A DNA stretch of 22,768 nucleotides from an uncultured Lachnospiraceae bacterium (lineage in GTDB: Bacteria > Bacillota > Clostridia > Lachnospirales > Lachnospiraceae): NCBI GenBank assembly GCA_910588815.1, contig CAJUQY010000046.1:1-22768 (forward strand), written 5' to 3'. The notes beneath the pieces were generated by a model. It saw only the letters and a list, made by a program, of their open reading frames with translations, ran no database searches and was not told the DNA's origin. The translations under genes and the position numbers were made by a program. Position 1 is the first letter of the stretch. The number at the start of each line of letters is the position of its first letter. Shown here piece by piece: positions 7,640 through 15,457 of the stretch.

Positions 7640-8641
7640 ATGTTTTGTTCTAATTGTGGAAAAGAGATCAGGGATAACAGTAACTTTTGTCCGTATTGCG
7701 GTATTGTAAAGAGGGCAATTCCTTCAGAGACAGTCAAGCAAACGCCTGTTCAAGATACCTCTGTTTCTGTAAAGAAGAATGGCTCCAAAGTATTTAAGTC
7801 TTGTCCTAATTGTGGAAAAGCGATAGGGGAGAATAGTGCCTTTTGCCCTTATTGCGGTAGTGCAGAGCGGGCAATTCCTTCAAAAACAGTCGAGCAAACG
7901 CCTGTTCAGAACACGTCTGTTGCTGCATGGCAGAGCAGATTCAAAGACTTCTGGAAGAGGAAATGGTCGGAAGATAAACAGGCTGTGGTAGTAAGTGCCC
8001 TGTTGGTTTTGTCAATTGTTTGTATTATGGTATGTGGTATGATAAAACGACATACAAGTGAATATATAAACGAGGGCATTGAGATAGTGAACAATGATTT
8101 TAGGAAATTTACAGGGAAAAATATTTGCGTCAAAGGTTGGGTAGGGCGGTTAGAAGAAGATTGGATGTTTACCATTTCGGAAAACCCATCCAGTGATTCT
8201 GACTGGGTGATTGTGGATGGAAGGGAATTGGAAAAGATTCCTGAACGTGGTACTGCTGTTGCTGTATATGGTGAATGGGTACTCGACAGGCAGTTTGGGG
8301 GCGAGCTTTACTGTCTGAGAGCTTATAAGATGGATTTTTTGGATGAAGAATCATCTTTTTTATTGGAGAAGTATCAAACAATTTCTGCCACGTCCTTGCT
8401 CAAAAATCCAGATACTTATATAGGAAAATGTGTTCAGGTTACCGGAGAAGTGTCACAGGCCACGTCGGGGGCATTTATGGTAGGTGAAACAACTTCGGCA
8501 TCTGGAGTTTGGGTAGACGGGCAGGTCGATAAGAGACATGCTGTAAATGGCGAACAAGTAACGGTCTATGGGGTGGTAACGGGTGGCGGGGATTTTACCG
8601 ATATCAAGATTATGCTGGATGTAATTGAGTTTGCGGATTGA
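7640..8641 (+). CDS. tandem zinc-ribbon membrane protein with two OB-like domains, 333 aa
   Basis: Two near-identical units, each a zinc ribbon plus the linker RAIPSxTVxQTPVQxTSV, are followed by one membrane helix (about 114-134). The CxxC pairs are C3/C6 with C17/C20 and C55/C58 with C69/C72. Outside the membrane are two similar beta-rich segments. The first (about 155-230) contains GKNICVKGWVGRL and VAVYGEW; the second (about 255-325) contains GKCVQVTGEV and VTVYGVVTGG. This pattern resembles OB-fold proteins of the tRNA_anti-like group. ATG 7640 with AAGGGGG nine bases upstream is preferred over the longer frame from 7556, whose extra 28 residues do not look like protein. Function unknown; probably a membrane sensor. 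Confidence 0.85.
   Translation: MFCSNCGKEIRDNSNFCPYCGIVKRAIPSETVKQTPVQDTSVSVKKNGSKVFKSCPNCGKAIGENSAFCPYCGSAERAIPSKTVEQTPVQNTSVAAWQSRFKDFWKRKWSEDKQAVVVSALLVLSIVCIMVCGMIKRHTSEYINEGIEIVNNDFRKFTGKNICVKGWVGRLEEDWMFTISENPSSDSDWVIVDGRELEKIPERGTAVAVYGEWVLDRQFGGELYCLRAYKMDFLDEESSFLLEKYQTISATSLLKNPDTYIGKCVQVTGEVSQATSGAFMVGETTSASGVWVDGQVDKRHAVNGEQVTVYGVVTGGGDFTDIKIMLDVIEFAD
7643..7921 (+). repeat. in-frame tandem duplication of zinc ribbon plus linker
   Basis: Two 123-base units (7643-7765 and 7799-7921) encode 41 residues each with the same Cys spacing and linker. They share long runs of identical DNA, such as TAATTGTGGAAAAG and CAAACGCCTGTTCA. The high DNA identity shows a fairly recent duplication within the gene; a 33-base spacer (7766-7798) separates the units. 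Confidence 0.85.
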
Positions 8642-8665
8642 TCAGATTTTGATGAGGAAGTACAT

Positions 8666-9409
8666 ATGCGGAAAATAGGAACATGGATTGTTATGACAGG
8701 CTTTCTGTTAATTGCAGTATCTATAGTTGCGTATAAGGAAAATCCCACAGAAGAAAAAGAAGAACAACAAGCAGTAATGACATCCGGGGCAGAATATGGA
8801 AAAACATCGAATCCGGAAACAGAGACGACAATCATGGAAACAACCATAGAAACAACGGAGGTCTCTGGCATTACAGGGGATATCTATACAGACGCCAGAA
8901 ACAGCCTGCTTTATATGTCTATATCTGACGGAGTAGTCGTCGATTTTGACGGCAACGTACTGGACCAGTATTCCGGAATCACATGCTTGGAAAACGGGGC
9001 ATTGGTCACGGAGGACGGGGAAATTATAGAAAATCTGTTTGTAGGGACGAAGGAACAGATTTATTATGCGCTATCAGGGGCTGTAGAAACCGGCACCGTC
9101 GTTGAGGTTGAATTGATCATCGCCAATCAAACCGGAACAGATATCTACTCATTCTATGCCTCGCCGGCGGGAACTGACCAGTGGGGAGAGAATCTTCTGG
9201 AGGAAAACGTACTTTGTGCCTGGGATAATACCAGTGTCAAATGTAAAGTCGGGAAGGATACTTTGAGATGGGATTTTGCCCTTGAGGATACTTCTGGGAA
9301 TCGGGAGGAGATTTATGATGTGGATCTTTCTTCCTGCAGAGAAGACTTCATACATCTTGAATTGTGGCGTGATGAAGGCGGTGGAAGCGCCTATGTAGAG
9401 CTATACTGA
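8666..9409 (+). CDS. membrane-anchored TGDIY-domain protein, 247 aa
   Basis: One N-terminal signal anchor (about 6-22) without a lipobox cysteine is followed by a Glu/Thr-rich spacer. The domain at about 69-127 starts ITGDIYTDARN and continues VVVDFDGNVLDQYS and CLENG. It aligns closely with residues 111-167 of the lipoprotein at 6537, so the two operon genes share a module. The remaining 120 residues are beta-rich, with VEVELIIANQTGTDIYSFY and a segment ending FIHLELWRDEGG, suggesting an immunoglobulin-like outer domain. The start has GAGGAAG about nine bases upstream. It is the last gene before the operon terminator. Function unknown. Confidence 0.85.
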   Translation: MRKIGTWIVMTGFLLIAVSIVAYKENPTEEKEEQQAVMTSGAEYGKTSNPETETTIMETTIETTEVSGITGDIYTDARNSLLYMSISDGVVVDFDGNVLDQYSGITCLENGALVTEDGEIIENLFVGTKEQIYYALSGAVETGTVVEVELIIANQTGTDIYSFYASPAGTDQWGENLLEENVLCAWDNTSVKCKVGKDTLRWDFALEDTSGNREEIYDVDLSSCREDFIHLELWRDEGGGSAYVELY

Positions 9410-9521
9410 AACCAGTAACGATTCCACTTCTGTGCCTTTTACAGACATCTTAAATTTTATAAAACTGGAAAAAATATTGATTTATATGGCAACTATCCTG
9501 TTATCAGGTTTTTCAGCATTT

Positions 9522-9550
9522 GGCGGAGCCCTTCGGGGTTCCGCCTTTTT
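9522..9550 (+). terminator. rho-independent terminator of the envelope operon
   Basis: A 10-bp stem (GGCGGAGCCC 9522-9531 with GGGTTCCGCC 9536-9545, one G-T pair) closed by a C(UUCG)G tetraloop is followed directly by TTTTT. This is a textbook intrinsic terminator. It closes the transcription unit that starts at 1624 and insulates it from the promoter at 9556. Confidence 0.92.
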
Positions 9551-9555
9551 CACGG

Positions 9556-9584
9556 TTGTATATCGGAAATCCCCATGGTACAAT
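9556..9584 (+). promoter_or_regulatory. predicted promoter of the AAA-ATPase-like gene
   Basis: TTGTAT (9556-9561) and TACAAT (9579-9584) are separated by 17 bases, five bases after the preceding terminator. Transcription would start near 9591, which excludes the earlier in-frame ATG at 9575 and supports the start at 9617. Confidence 0.65.
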
Positions 9585-9616
9585 GGGAAAGGGAGGACTG
9601 CCGGGAAGGAGGACTT

Positions 9617-11308
9617 ATGGCAAGAACGGTTGGGATCGGACATCAGGACTTTGAAGATATCAGAAGAAAAGGAATTTTTTACATTGATAAGACGGACTTT
9701 ATCCGGGAATGGTGGGATGGGAATGACAGCGTAACCCTAATCACCCGTCCGAGGAGATTCGGGAAAACGCTGAACATGAGCATGGTGGAAAAATTCTTCT
9801 CAGTTGCTTATGCGGGCAGGGGAGATCTGTTCGAGGGGCTGTCCATCTGGGAAAGACCGGATTTCCGAGAATTGCAGGGAACCTACCCGGTGATCAGCTT
9901 AAGCTTCGCGAAGGTAAAAGAAACTTCATATCTCAATACCAGGAAAAAAATCTGTCAGATCATCCGGACATTATACAATCAATATGATTTTTTACTGGAA
10001 AGCGGAAAATTAAACGAATCAGAAAAAGAATTTTATCAGAAGGTTTCCGCCGATATGGAGGATTATGTTGCGACAGATTCCCTGAATGCCCTGTCCGGTT
10101 ATCTGATGAAATACTATGGAAAAAAGGTGATCATTTTATTAGATGAATACGACACGCCTCTGCAGGAAGCTTATGTAAATGGGTACTGGGAGGAACTGGT
10201 GGCATTTACCAGGAGCCTGTTCAATTCCACATTTAAGACGAATCCCTATCTGGAACGTGCGATCATGACGGGAATTACCAGAGTCAGTAAGGAATCCATC
10301 TTTTCTGATCTGAACAATCTGGAAGTGGTAACAACAACTTCTGTGAAATATGAGGACAGCTTTGGATTTACCGAGGAGGAAGTCTTTGCGGCCCTGGATG
10401 AATTTGGCTTGTCTGAGAAAAAAGAGGAAGTCAAGAGCTGGTATGACGGCTTCACCTTCGGAAATCGTCCGGATATCTATAATCCATGGTCTGTCATTAA
10501 TTATCTGGACAAGAAGAGTGTGCGCTGCTACTGGGCAAACAGCAGCTCCAACAGCCTGGTCGGAAAGCTTCTTAAAGAAGGAAATAAGAAGACCAAGCAG
10601 GATTTTGAACTGCTTCTGCAGGGAGGGACCCTGACGGTCGAGATTGACGAACAGATCGTTTATAATCAGCTTGGAGAAAAGAAAACGGCCGTCTGGAGCC
10701 TCCTGCTTGCCAGCGGGTATCTGAAGGTGGTTCGGACGGAAGTCTCAGACCGGGACGGCCGTGATTACTATACGTTGGCGCTGACCAATCAGGAAGTACG
10801 GCTGATGTTTGAAGAGATGGTGCGGGGATGGTTCTGGGAGGAGAATGACCGTTATACAGATTTTATCCAGGCAATGCTCCTGGGCGACGTGGAAGCGATG
10901 AATGAATATATGAATGACGTGACACAGGCGGTATTCAGCTATTTTGACGCCGGGAAAAACCTGGCGAAGGAGGAGCCCGAAAAATTTTATCATGGTTTTG
11001 TCCTTGGCCTGATGGCAGAGCTGAAAGGCCGTTATGTGCTCACCTCCAACCGGGAGAGCGGCTTTGGCCGTTACGACGTCATGCTGGAGCCGGTCGATGA
11101 AAAGGACGACGCCATGATACTGGAGTTTAAGGTCCATAAACCGCAGAAGGAAGAGAAACTGTCCGATACGGTACAGGCGGCCCTTAAGCAGATCGAAGAA
11201 AAGAAATATGAGGCTTCCCTGACGGCAAAGGGGATTCCGAAAGAGAGGATCCGGAAATATGGATTCGCCTTTCGGGGAAAGCAGGTATTGATCGGTGAGG
11301 GGCACTAA
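9617..11308 (+). CDS. AAA-ATPase-like / PD-(D/E)XK nuclease family protein, 563 aa
   Basis: A full-length member of a family common in Clostridia and Bacteroides with unknown biological role. The N-terminal AAA-ATPase-like domain has a Walker A (TRPRRFGKT, 43-51) and a Walker B (VIILLDEYDT, 171-180), with the typical GIxxFxxIR-FYIDKT start. The C-terminal domain is PD-(D/E)XK-like: D487 in GRYDVML and E503/K505 in ILEFKV, followed by a Gln-containing helix. It may be an ATP-dependent nuclease, but substrates are unknown. ATG 9617 is preferred for GAAGGAGG just upstream and for the promoter position. It has its own promoter and lies between the envelope operon and a toxin-antitoxin pair, as a cargo gene would. 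Confidence 0.9.
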   Translation: MARTVGIGHQDFEDIRRKGIFYIDKTDFIREWWDGNDSVTLITRPRRFGKTLNMSMVEKFFSVAYAGRGDLFEGLSIWERPDFRELQGTYPVISLSFAKVKETSYLNTRKKICQIIRTLYNQYDFLLESGKLNESEKEFYQKVSADMEDYVATDSLNALSGYLMKYYGKKVIILLDEYDTPLQEAYVNGYWEELVAFTRSLFNSTFKTNPYLERAIMTGITRVSKESIFSDLNNLEVVTTTSVKYEDSFGFTEEEVFAALDEFGLSEKKEEVKSWYDGFTFGNRPDIYNPWSVINYLDKKSVRCYWANSSSNSLVGKLLKEGNKKTKQDFELLLQGGTLTVEIDEQIVYNQLGEKKTAVWSLLLASGYLKVVRTEVSDRDGRDYYTLALTNQEVRLMFEEMVRGWFWEENDRYTDFIQAMLLGDVEAMNEYMNDVTQAVFSYFDAGKNLAKEEPEKFYHGFVLGLMAELKGRYVLTSNRESGFGRYDVMLEPVDEKDDAMILEFKVHKPQKEEKLSDTVQAALKQIEEKKYEASLTAKGIPKERIRKYGFAFRGKQVLIGEGH

Positions 11309-11380
11309 AATAACAATCACCTGTGAATATGGTATGTATGCGAAGGGCAGTTCAAAAAGCTTCGGAAGGAGGCAGATAGT

Positions 11381-11707
11381 ATGGATGAAAAAATGAGATC
11401 AGAACTGGTAGACGGTTTGTGCAATATTTTAAAAGATGATATCCGCCAGATCATTCTGTATGGCTCTGTAGCAAGAAAAGAAGACACATCGGAAAGTGAT
11501 ATTGATATTGCGGTAGTTATAGAGGGTGTCCTGACGGCAGAAAACAGAAAACGGTTACTATCCCTGGCGGCAGATCTGGATCTCAGATATGAACGTGTAT
11601 TTTCGATCATTGATATTGAGCAGGAAAATCTGGAAAAATGGGGGAAGATACTTCCGTTCTACAAGAATGTCCAAAAGGAGGGAATCGTACTTTGGAAAAC
11701 AGCATAA
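11381..11707 (+). CDS. MNT-type nucleotidyltransferase, antitoxin of a MNT-HEPN pair, 108 aa
   Basis: A minimal nucleotidyltransferase with the motif GS(28-29)-VARKEDTSE-SDID (D40, D42), followed by IAVVIEG. In studied MNT-HEPN systems the MNT protein neutralises the HEPN RNase by adding AMP to it. The start is preceded by GGAAGGAGG about 13 bases upstream. The end overlaps the HEPN start by 16 bases, giving coupled translation. The gene is intact, whereas its toxin partner is broken. A stand-alone role of the surviving protein cannot be excluded. Confidence 0.88.
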   Translation: MDEKMRSELVDGLCNILKDDIRQIILYGSVARKEDTSESDIDIAVVIEGVLTAENRKRLLSLAADLDLRYERVFSIIDIEQENLEKWGKILPFYKNVQKEGIVLWKTA

Positions 11708-12093
11708 AAGAACTGGTATATTATCGGTTAGAGAGGACGAAGGAAATGCTATATGCTTCAGAAGAGAATCTCAAGATACATCAATATCGAACCTCTCTGA
11801 ACCGCTCTTATTATGCCGTATTTCATGAAATGCGTGCTGTCAATGCCTAGGAAGGGTTTGATTCTTCCAAACACTCGGGTGTTATCGCTTATTTTAATAA
11901 ATCTTTTTTGAAGGAAGGAAAATTGGATAAGGATTTGTATCAGATCATCAAAGCTACTTCTTATCTACGTGAAAAATCGGATTATGATGATTTTTATCTT
12001 GCCGGAAAACAAGAGGCAGAAGAGCAACTGGAAAATGCAAAGCGTTTTGTATCGTCTATAGAAGGATATCTAAAATCTGTATGGGAATTATAG
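11692..12093 (+). pseudogene. HEPN-domain toxin interrupted by an in-frame amber
   Basis: A TTG start nine bases after AAAAGGAGGG opens a 133-residue HEPN protein. TAG at 11848-11850 (codon 53) interrupts it, but the frame continues to TAG at 12091-12093. The catalytic Rx6H motif (R38-SYYAVF-H45) lies before the stop. The conserved segment EGFDSSKHSGVIAYFNKSF directly follows it, so the stop falls inside a conserved block. HEPN proteins of this type act as RNases held in check by the MNT partner. A 52-residue N-terminal piece keeps the motif but loses half the helical bundle and is unlikely to be active. Other explanations are readthrough or an assembly error. Confidence 0.8.
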
Positions 12094-12205
12094 ACTCTGG
12101 ATCATAAAGGGCAGTATTTCTGTAAAATAGGCAACATCTTTTTATCACTTGCGATCATAGAAAGTTAATCCCGGCAGATCACGATGAAAAACTTCTATTT
12201 CAAAA

Positions 12206-12256
12206 TTGTATATTATCATAATGAAGGCGACAGGGAATAAATCCCCTGTCGTTTTT
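12206..12256 (+). terminator. hairpin element B, relative of the element at 609-660
   Basis: The block TTGTATATTAT (12206-12216) is followed by GAAGGCGACAGGG and its inverted copy. The stem is CGACAGGG (12228-12235) with CCCTGTCG (12244-12251), then TTTTT (12252-12256), a good intrinsic terminator. The upstream block and 5' arm match element A closely. It ends the MNT-HEPN unit or attenuates entry into the RadC-like gene 95 bases downstream. The rest of the 257-base gap (12094-12350) shows no gene. Confidence 0.72.
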
Positions 12257-12350
12257 AGTTGCGAGGAATCAGTGTCGGAATCCTTCTGGCACCACAGTTT
12301 ATCCGGTGGAGGGTAAGCCCTTCTCTGCCGGATACCAGAAAGGAGAGATT

Positions 12351-12945
12351 ATGGAAGAGCGAAAAGAGGAATCATGGAAGGAAGAAATGGAGCAATGGAA
12401 GAGGAAAGGGGATGATCCGGATACCTTTATACCGGTGATCCGGCTCTCGGCTGTCAGGGAAAAGGAAGTCCGATACAGCAGCCGGAAGGTCACGACCGTC
12501 GAAAAAGCAGCGGAGCTTGGGAGACTGCTTTTGGACGGTGCAGACCGGGAATGCTTTGTGGTGTGCTGCATGGACACGAAGATGAAGCCTTTAAGCCTGG
12601 AGCGGATCGCCATCGGAACGGTCAACGAATGCCCGTTAAACATGCGGGAGGTTTAAGTATGCGGTGATCAGCAACGCTGCCTGTCTCCTGGTGTTCCATA
12701 ACCACCCTTCCGGGGAGGCAGAACCCAGTGAAGAAGACATCCGGGCGACTATGCGGATGAAAAAGGCGGGGGAACTGATGGGGATCCCGGTGGTGGACCA
12801 CATCATCCTCGGGGACAGGGAGTACGTGAGCTTTGCGGAGCGGTTCGGCTGGATGAAGACAAAAGAGGCTTTCAGAGAGGTAGAGGGGAGGGGTTTCTAT
12901 GGGCCACCCGAAGATACCGGATCCTGCACAGGCGGGGGTTTATGA
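12351..12945 (+). pseudogene. radC: RadC-like JAB-domain protein, frameshifted
   Basis: Two frames together make one RadC/DUF2466-type protein. Frame one (12351-12656) carries a charged head and IAIGTVNECPLNMREV; frame two (from about 12655) resumes with KYAVISNAACLLVFHNHPSG and PSEEDI. The HxHPSG...SxxD metal-binding motif is therefore in the second frame. Relatives read REVFK across the junction; here the DNA is GAG GTT TAA G, so loss of two T from a T-run is the simplest cause. ATG 12351 follows AAGGAG. RadC-like JAB proteins of mobile elements have no agreed function. The 3' end overlaps the next start by 47 bases. Confidence 0.82.
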
Positions 12946-13150
12946 GACCCTGTCCTTAAACCTCCGCTACTACCGGAACCGCCTGGAAATGACTCAGGTG
13001 CAGGTGGCCGACAGGGTGGACTGCTCACCCAAGTACATTTCCATCCTGGAGACCTCCTGCTTTGACAACCCGCCGAGTTTGCCACTCCTTTTCTATCTGG
13101 CAGAGGCACTTGAGGTGGAACCTTATAAACTCCTGAAGCCGCTGGCATAG
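12899..13150 (+). CDS. small XRE-family DNA-binding protein, 83 aa
   Basis: A helix-turn-helix domain fills most of the protein (residues 18-80): LRYYRNRLEMTQVQVADRV, CSPKYISILET, and LPLLFYLAEALEVEPYKLL. The start has GGGGAGGGG upstream and lies inside the end of the RadC-like gene, indicating coupled expression. A stand-alone HTH protein of this size, at the head of a recombination operon, is probably its regulator. The target is not visible. Confidence 0.87.
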   Translation: MGHPKIPDPAQAGVYETLSLNLRYYRNRLEMTQVQVADRVDCSPKYISILETSCFDNPPSLPLLFYLAEALEVEPYKLLKPLA

Positions 13151-13152
13151 GG

Positions 13153-13278
13153 ATGAGCAGGCCGGACGACTTTTGGATACCCGTTGGGAAGGAGGTGAAG
13201 GCCGTGGGAGCGATCATCCTTGCACTGTTGAGCGCAGCCGTTGTTATCGCAGAAGAGATTTTGAAGGAAGATGATTAG
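13153..13278 (+). CDS. overlooked small membrane protein, up to 41 aa
   Basis: An ATG two bases after the XRE stop opens 41 codons: a hydrophilic head with RPDDFWIPVGKEVKA, then one membrane helix AVGAIILALLSAAVVIA, and the acidic tail EEILKEDD. An inner GTG at 13204 has a much stronger site (AAGGAGGTGA) and would give a 24-residue product that is little more than the helix. Either start gives a single-pass small membrane protein. The tight spacing to the XRE gene and the clear helix support real coding. Function unknown; the start is undecided. Confidence 0.55.
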   Translation: MSRPDDFWIPVGKEVKAVGAIILALLSAAVVIAEEILKEDD

Positions 13279-13346
13279 TGTTAAGAGAAACGGGCTTATT
13301 GTTATCTGCAGAAACAAGTATATCAGATCAAAGGAGGAATTCATTG

Positions 13347-14279
13347 ATGGCAGCAAACGTAGAAAGTATGTTTTATGTAAGGGAGACCCCATGGCATGGG
13401 CTGGGGACGAAGGTCCTGACAGCCCCCTCTTCCAATGAAGCACTTCGGCTGGCGGGTCTTAACTGGCAGGTCCTGCAGGAACCTATTTATACGGAGACGG
13501 AAGAGCGGATCGAAGGCTATAAGGCCAATGTCCGGGACAGCGACCGAAGGGTGCTGGGAGTCGTGACCGACCGCTACAAGGTCATTCAGAATGAGGAAGC
13601 CTTCTCCTTCACTGATGAATTACTGGGGGAGGGCGTTCGCTATGAGACCGCCGGCTCTTTGCTTGGCGGGAGGAAGGTCTGGCTCCTGGCCCGTCTCCCC
13701 CACGAGTACATCATCGGTGGGGAGCGGATCAGCCCCTATCTGGTGTTCTCCAACACCCACGACGGAAGCGGGGCCGTCCGGATCGCATTAACGCCCATCC
13801 GGGTGGTGTGCTGCAATACCCTGAACCTGGCTCTGGCGACCGCAAAACGCTCCTGGTCCATGAACCATACGGGGGATATCCGAGGGAAATTGAAGGAGGC
13901 AGAGGATACCCTCTTCCTGGCCTCCGCCTACATGGATGCCCTTGGGAGGGAGTTTGAGATTCTCCAGAAGAAGACGCTGACCGACAAGGCGGTGATGGAG
14001 TATATCGAGATCCTGCTCCCCTCGGAGGACGGCTCCACGCCCCAGCAGACAAGGAACATGAAGCGTCTGCAGGAGGACCTGAAAATGCGGTATTTTGACG
14101 CCCCCGATCTGAAAGGCGTGGGGAAGAATGCCTACCGCTTCATCAATGCAGTCTCCGATTTTGCCACCCACGCAAAGCCCCTCAGAAGGAGCGCCAATTA
14201 TAAAGAGAACCTGTTCGCAAAGACCATTGAGGGGAACCCGCTCATTGATAAGGCTTACCAGATGGTGTGGGCAGCGTAA
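13347..14279 (+). CDS. DUF932 (phage/plasmid-like TIGR03299) protein, 310 aa
   Basis: The family hallmark start MAANVESMFYVRETPWHGLGTKV is present, followed by YKVIQNEEAFSFTDELLGEGVRYETAGSLLGGRKVW and VFSNTHDGSGAVRIALTPIRVVCCNTL in separate blocks. DUF932 proteins occur on plasmids, phages and integrative elements next to annealing proteins and exonucleases; their activity is unknown. ATG 13347 follows AAAGGAGG by a proper distance and removes 23 unlike residues from the longest frame. It is the first large gene of the recombination block and shares its direction and higher GC content. Confidence 0.92.
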   Translation: MAANVESMFYVRETPWHGLGTKVLTAPSSNEALRLAGLNWQVLQEPIYTETEERIEGYKANVRDSDRRVLGVVTDRYKVIQNEEAFSFTDELLGEGVRYETAGSLLGGRKVWLLARLPHEYIIGGERISPYLVFSNTHDGSGAVRIALTPIRVVCCNTLNLALATAKRSWSMNHTGDIRGKLKEAEDTLFLASAYMDALGREFEILQKKTLTDKAVMEYIEILLPSEDGSTPQQTRNMKRLQEDLKMRYFDAPDLKGVGKNAYRFINAVSDFATHAKPLRRSANYKENLFAKTIEGNPLIDKAYQMVWAA

Positions 14280-14364
14280 AAGATTTCGGAAGGAAAGGAA
14301 GTCCTGAAGAAAAGAATCTAAAAAGATAAACCAATATCGAGGAAAGAAAGAGGGCTTATTATTT

Positions 14365-15291
14365 ATGAAGAAACTGATATCCACACGAAATATGGACAAG
14401 GCAGAATGGCTCTGCCACAGGAAGAAGGGGATCGGCGGTTCCGACGCGGGAGCCGTCTGCGGCCTGAACCCTTACCGGTCCGCCATGGAGGTGTATCTGG
14501 ACAAGACCACAGGCGATACAGAAGAGTTTGATAACGAAGCCATGAGGCAGGGCCGGGAGTTTGAGGACTATGTGGCAAAAAGGTTCATGGAAGAGATCGG
14601 GAAGAAGGTCCGTCGGGCCAACGCCATGTTCTATGACGAAGCCCACCCGTGGATGCTCGCAGACGTGGACCGCCTGGTGATCGGGGAGAGAGCCGGCCTG
14701 GAATGCAAGACCGCAAGCCCGTTCATGGCAAAGCACTGGGAGGAGGGGAAGATCCCCCTCCATTACCAGATCCAGTGCGCCCATTACATGCAGGTCTGCC
14801 ATGCCGACGCCTGGTACATCGCCGTCCTGATCTACGGAAGGGAGTTCAAATATTATAAGATGGAGCGGGATGAAGCCATGCTTGCCGACCTGGTAAAGAT
14901 CGAATACGATTTCTGGAACAATTACGTATTGAAGCGGGAGCTTCCTGCCCCGGACGGTTCCGAGGCGGCCGACATGGCCATCTCTGCCTACTTTGGTTCT
15001 TCCAGAGCAGAGACCATCCCCCTGGTCGGCTTTGACGACCGCCTGAAGCGGAGGCAGGAGCTTCTGGAGGAAATGGAGCGGATGGAGACCGAGAAGAGAC
15101 AGATCGAGCAGGAACTCAAGGTCTACCTTGGGGAGATATCCTCTGCCGAGAATGAGAATTACCGGGTGTCCTGGAAATCCGTCTCCATGAACCGTCTGGA
15201 CGAAAAACGGCTGAAGGAGGAAAAGCCGGAGATTTACGACCAGTATAAACGGGAGATCTCTTCCCGGAGATTTTCAGTCAAGGCGGCTTAA
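14365..15291 (+). CDS. YqaJ-type viral recombinase / lambda-exonuclease-like nuclease, 308 aa
   Basis: A PD-(D/E)XK exonuclease that would resect double-stranded DNA ends to give single strands for annealing. Key features are GIGGSDAGAVCGLNPY (22-37), E65 in GREFEDY, D102 in DVDRL, E113/K115 in LECKTAS, and the late Tyr/Gln helix HYQIQCAHYMQ (133-143). The C-terminal third is a coiled coil (ELLEEMERMETEKRQIEQEL) probably used for assembly or partner contact. The next large gene encodes a Rad52-like annealing protein, giving the classic exonuclease-annealer pair of phages and integrative elements. Confidence 0.93.
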   Translation: MKKLISTRNMDKAEWLCHRKKGIGGSDAGAVCGLNPYRSAMEVYLDKTTGDTEEFDNEAMRQGREFEDYVAKRFMEEIGKKVRRANAMFYDEAHPWMLADVDRLVIGERAGLECKTASPFMAKHWEEGKIPLHYQIQCAHYMQVCHADAWYIAVLIYGREFKYYKMERDEAMLADLVKIEYDFWNNYVLKRELPAPDGSEAADMAISAYFGSSRAETIPLVGFDDRLKRRQELLEEMERMETEKRQIEQELKVYLGEISSAENENYRVSWKSVSMNRLDEKRLKEEKPEIYDQYKREISSRRFSVKAA

Positions 15292-15353
15292 ATGGACAGA
15301 TTATGAAAACCGTCAGATAAGAAACCGTATAAAAAGAGAGCTTCATTTTATAG

Positions 15354-15404
15354 GAAAGAGGCCGTTATGGAATGTGAATGAACTGTTCCATGGCGGCTCT
15401 TTTC
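15354..15404 (+). other. long imperfect hairpin upstream of the annealing-protein gene
   Basis: Bases 15354-15372 pair with 15386-15404 over about 18 base pairs with two single-base bulges and a 13-base loop. No U tract follows the stem, so it is not a classic terminator. It sits in the 166-base gap between the exonuclease and annealer genes. It could protect or process the polycistronic RNA, or tune expression of the second gene. Confidence 0.5.
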
Positions 15405-15457
15405 TCGTGATGGAAACCGATATATGTTCCTGAAAGGGAGCAGAACGGAGGAATAAG

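Noticed and set aside
10745..11320. 191-codon minus-strand frame opposite the AAA-ATPase-like gene
   Set aside because: It lies opposite the conserved nuclease domain and has no start signal.
12651..12657. Programmed +1 frameshift in the RadC-like gene
   Set aside because: The site only loosely resembles the prfB site and would omit the conserved Phe; a two-base deletion is simpler.
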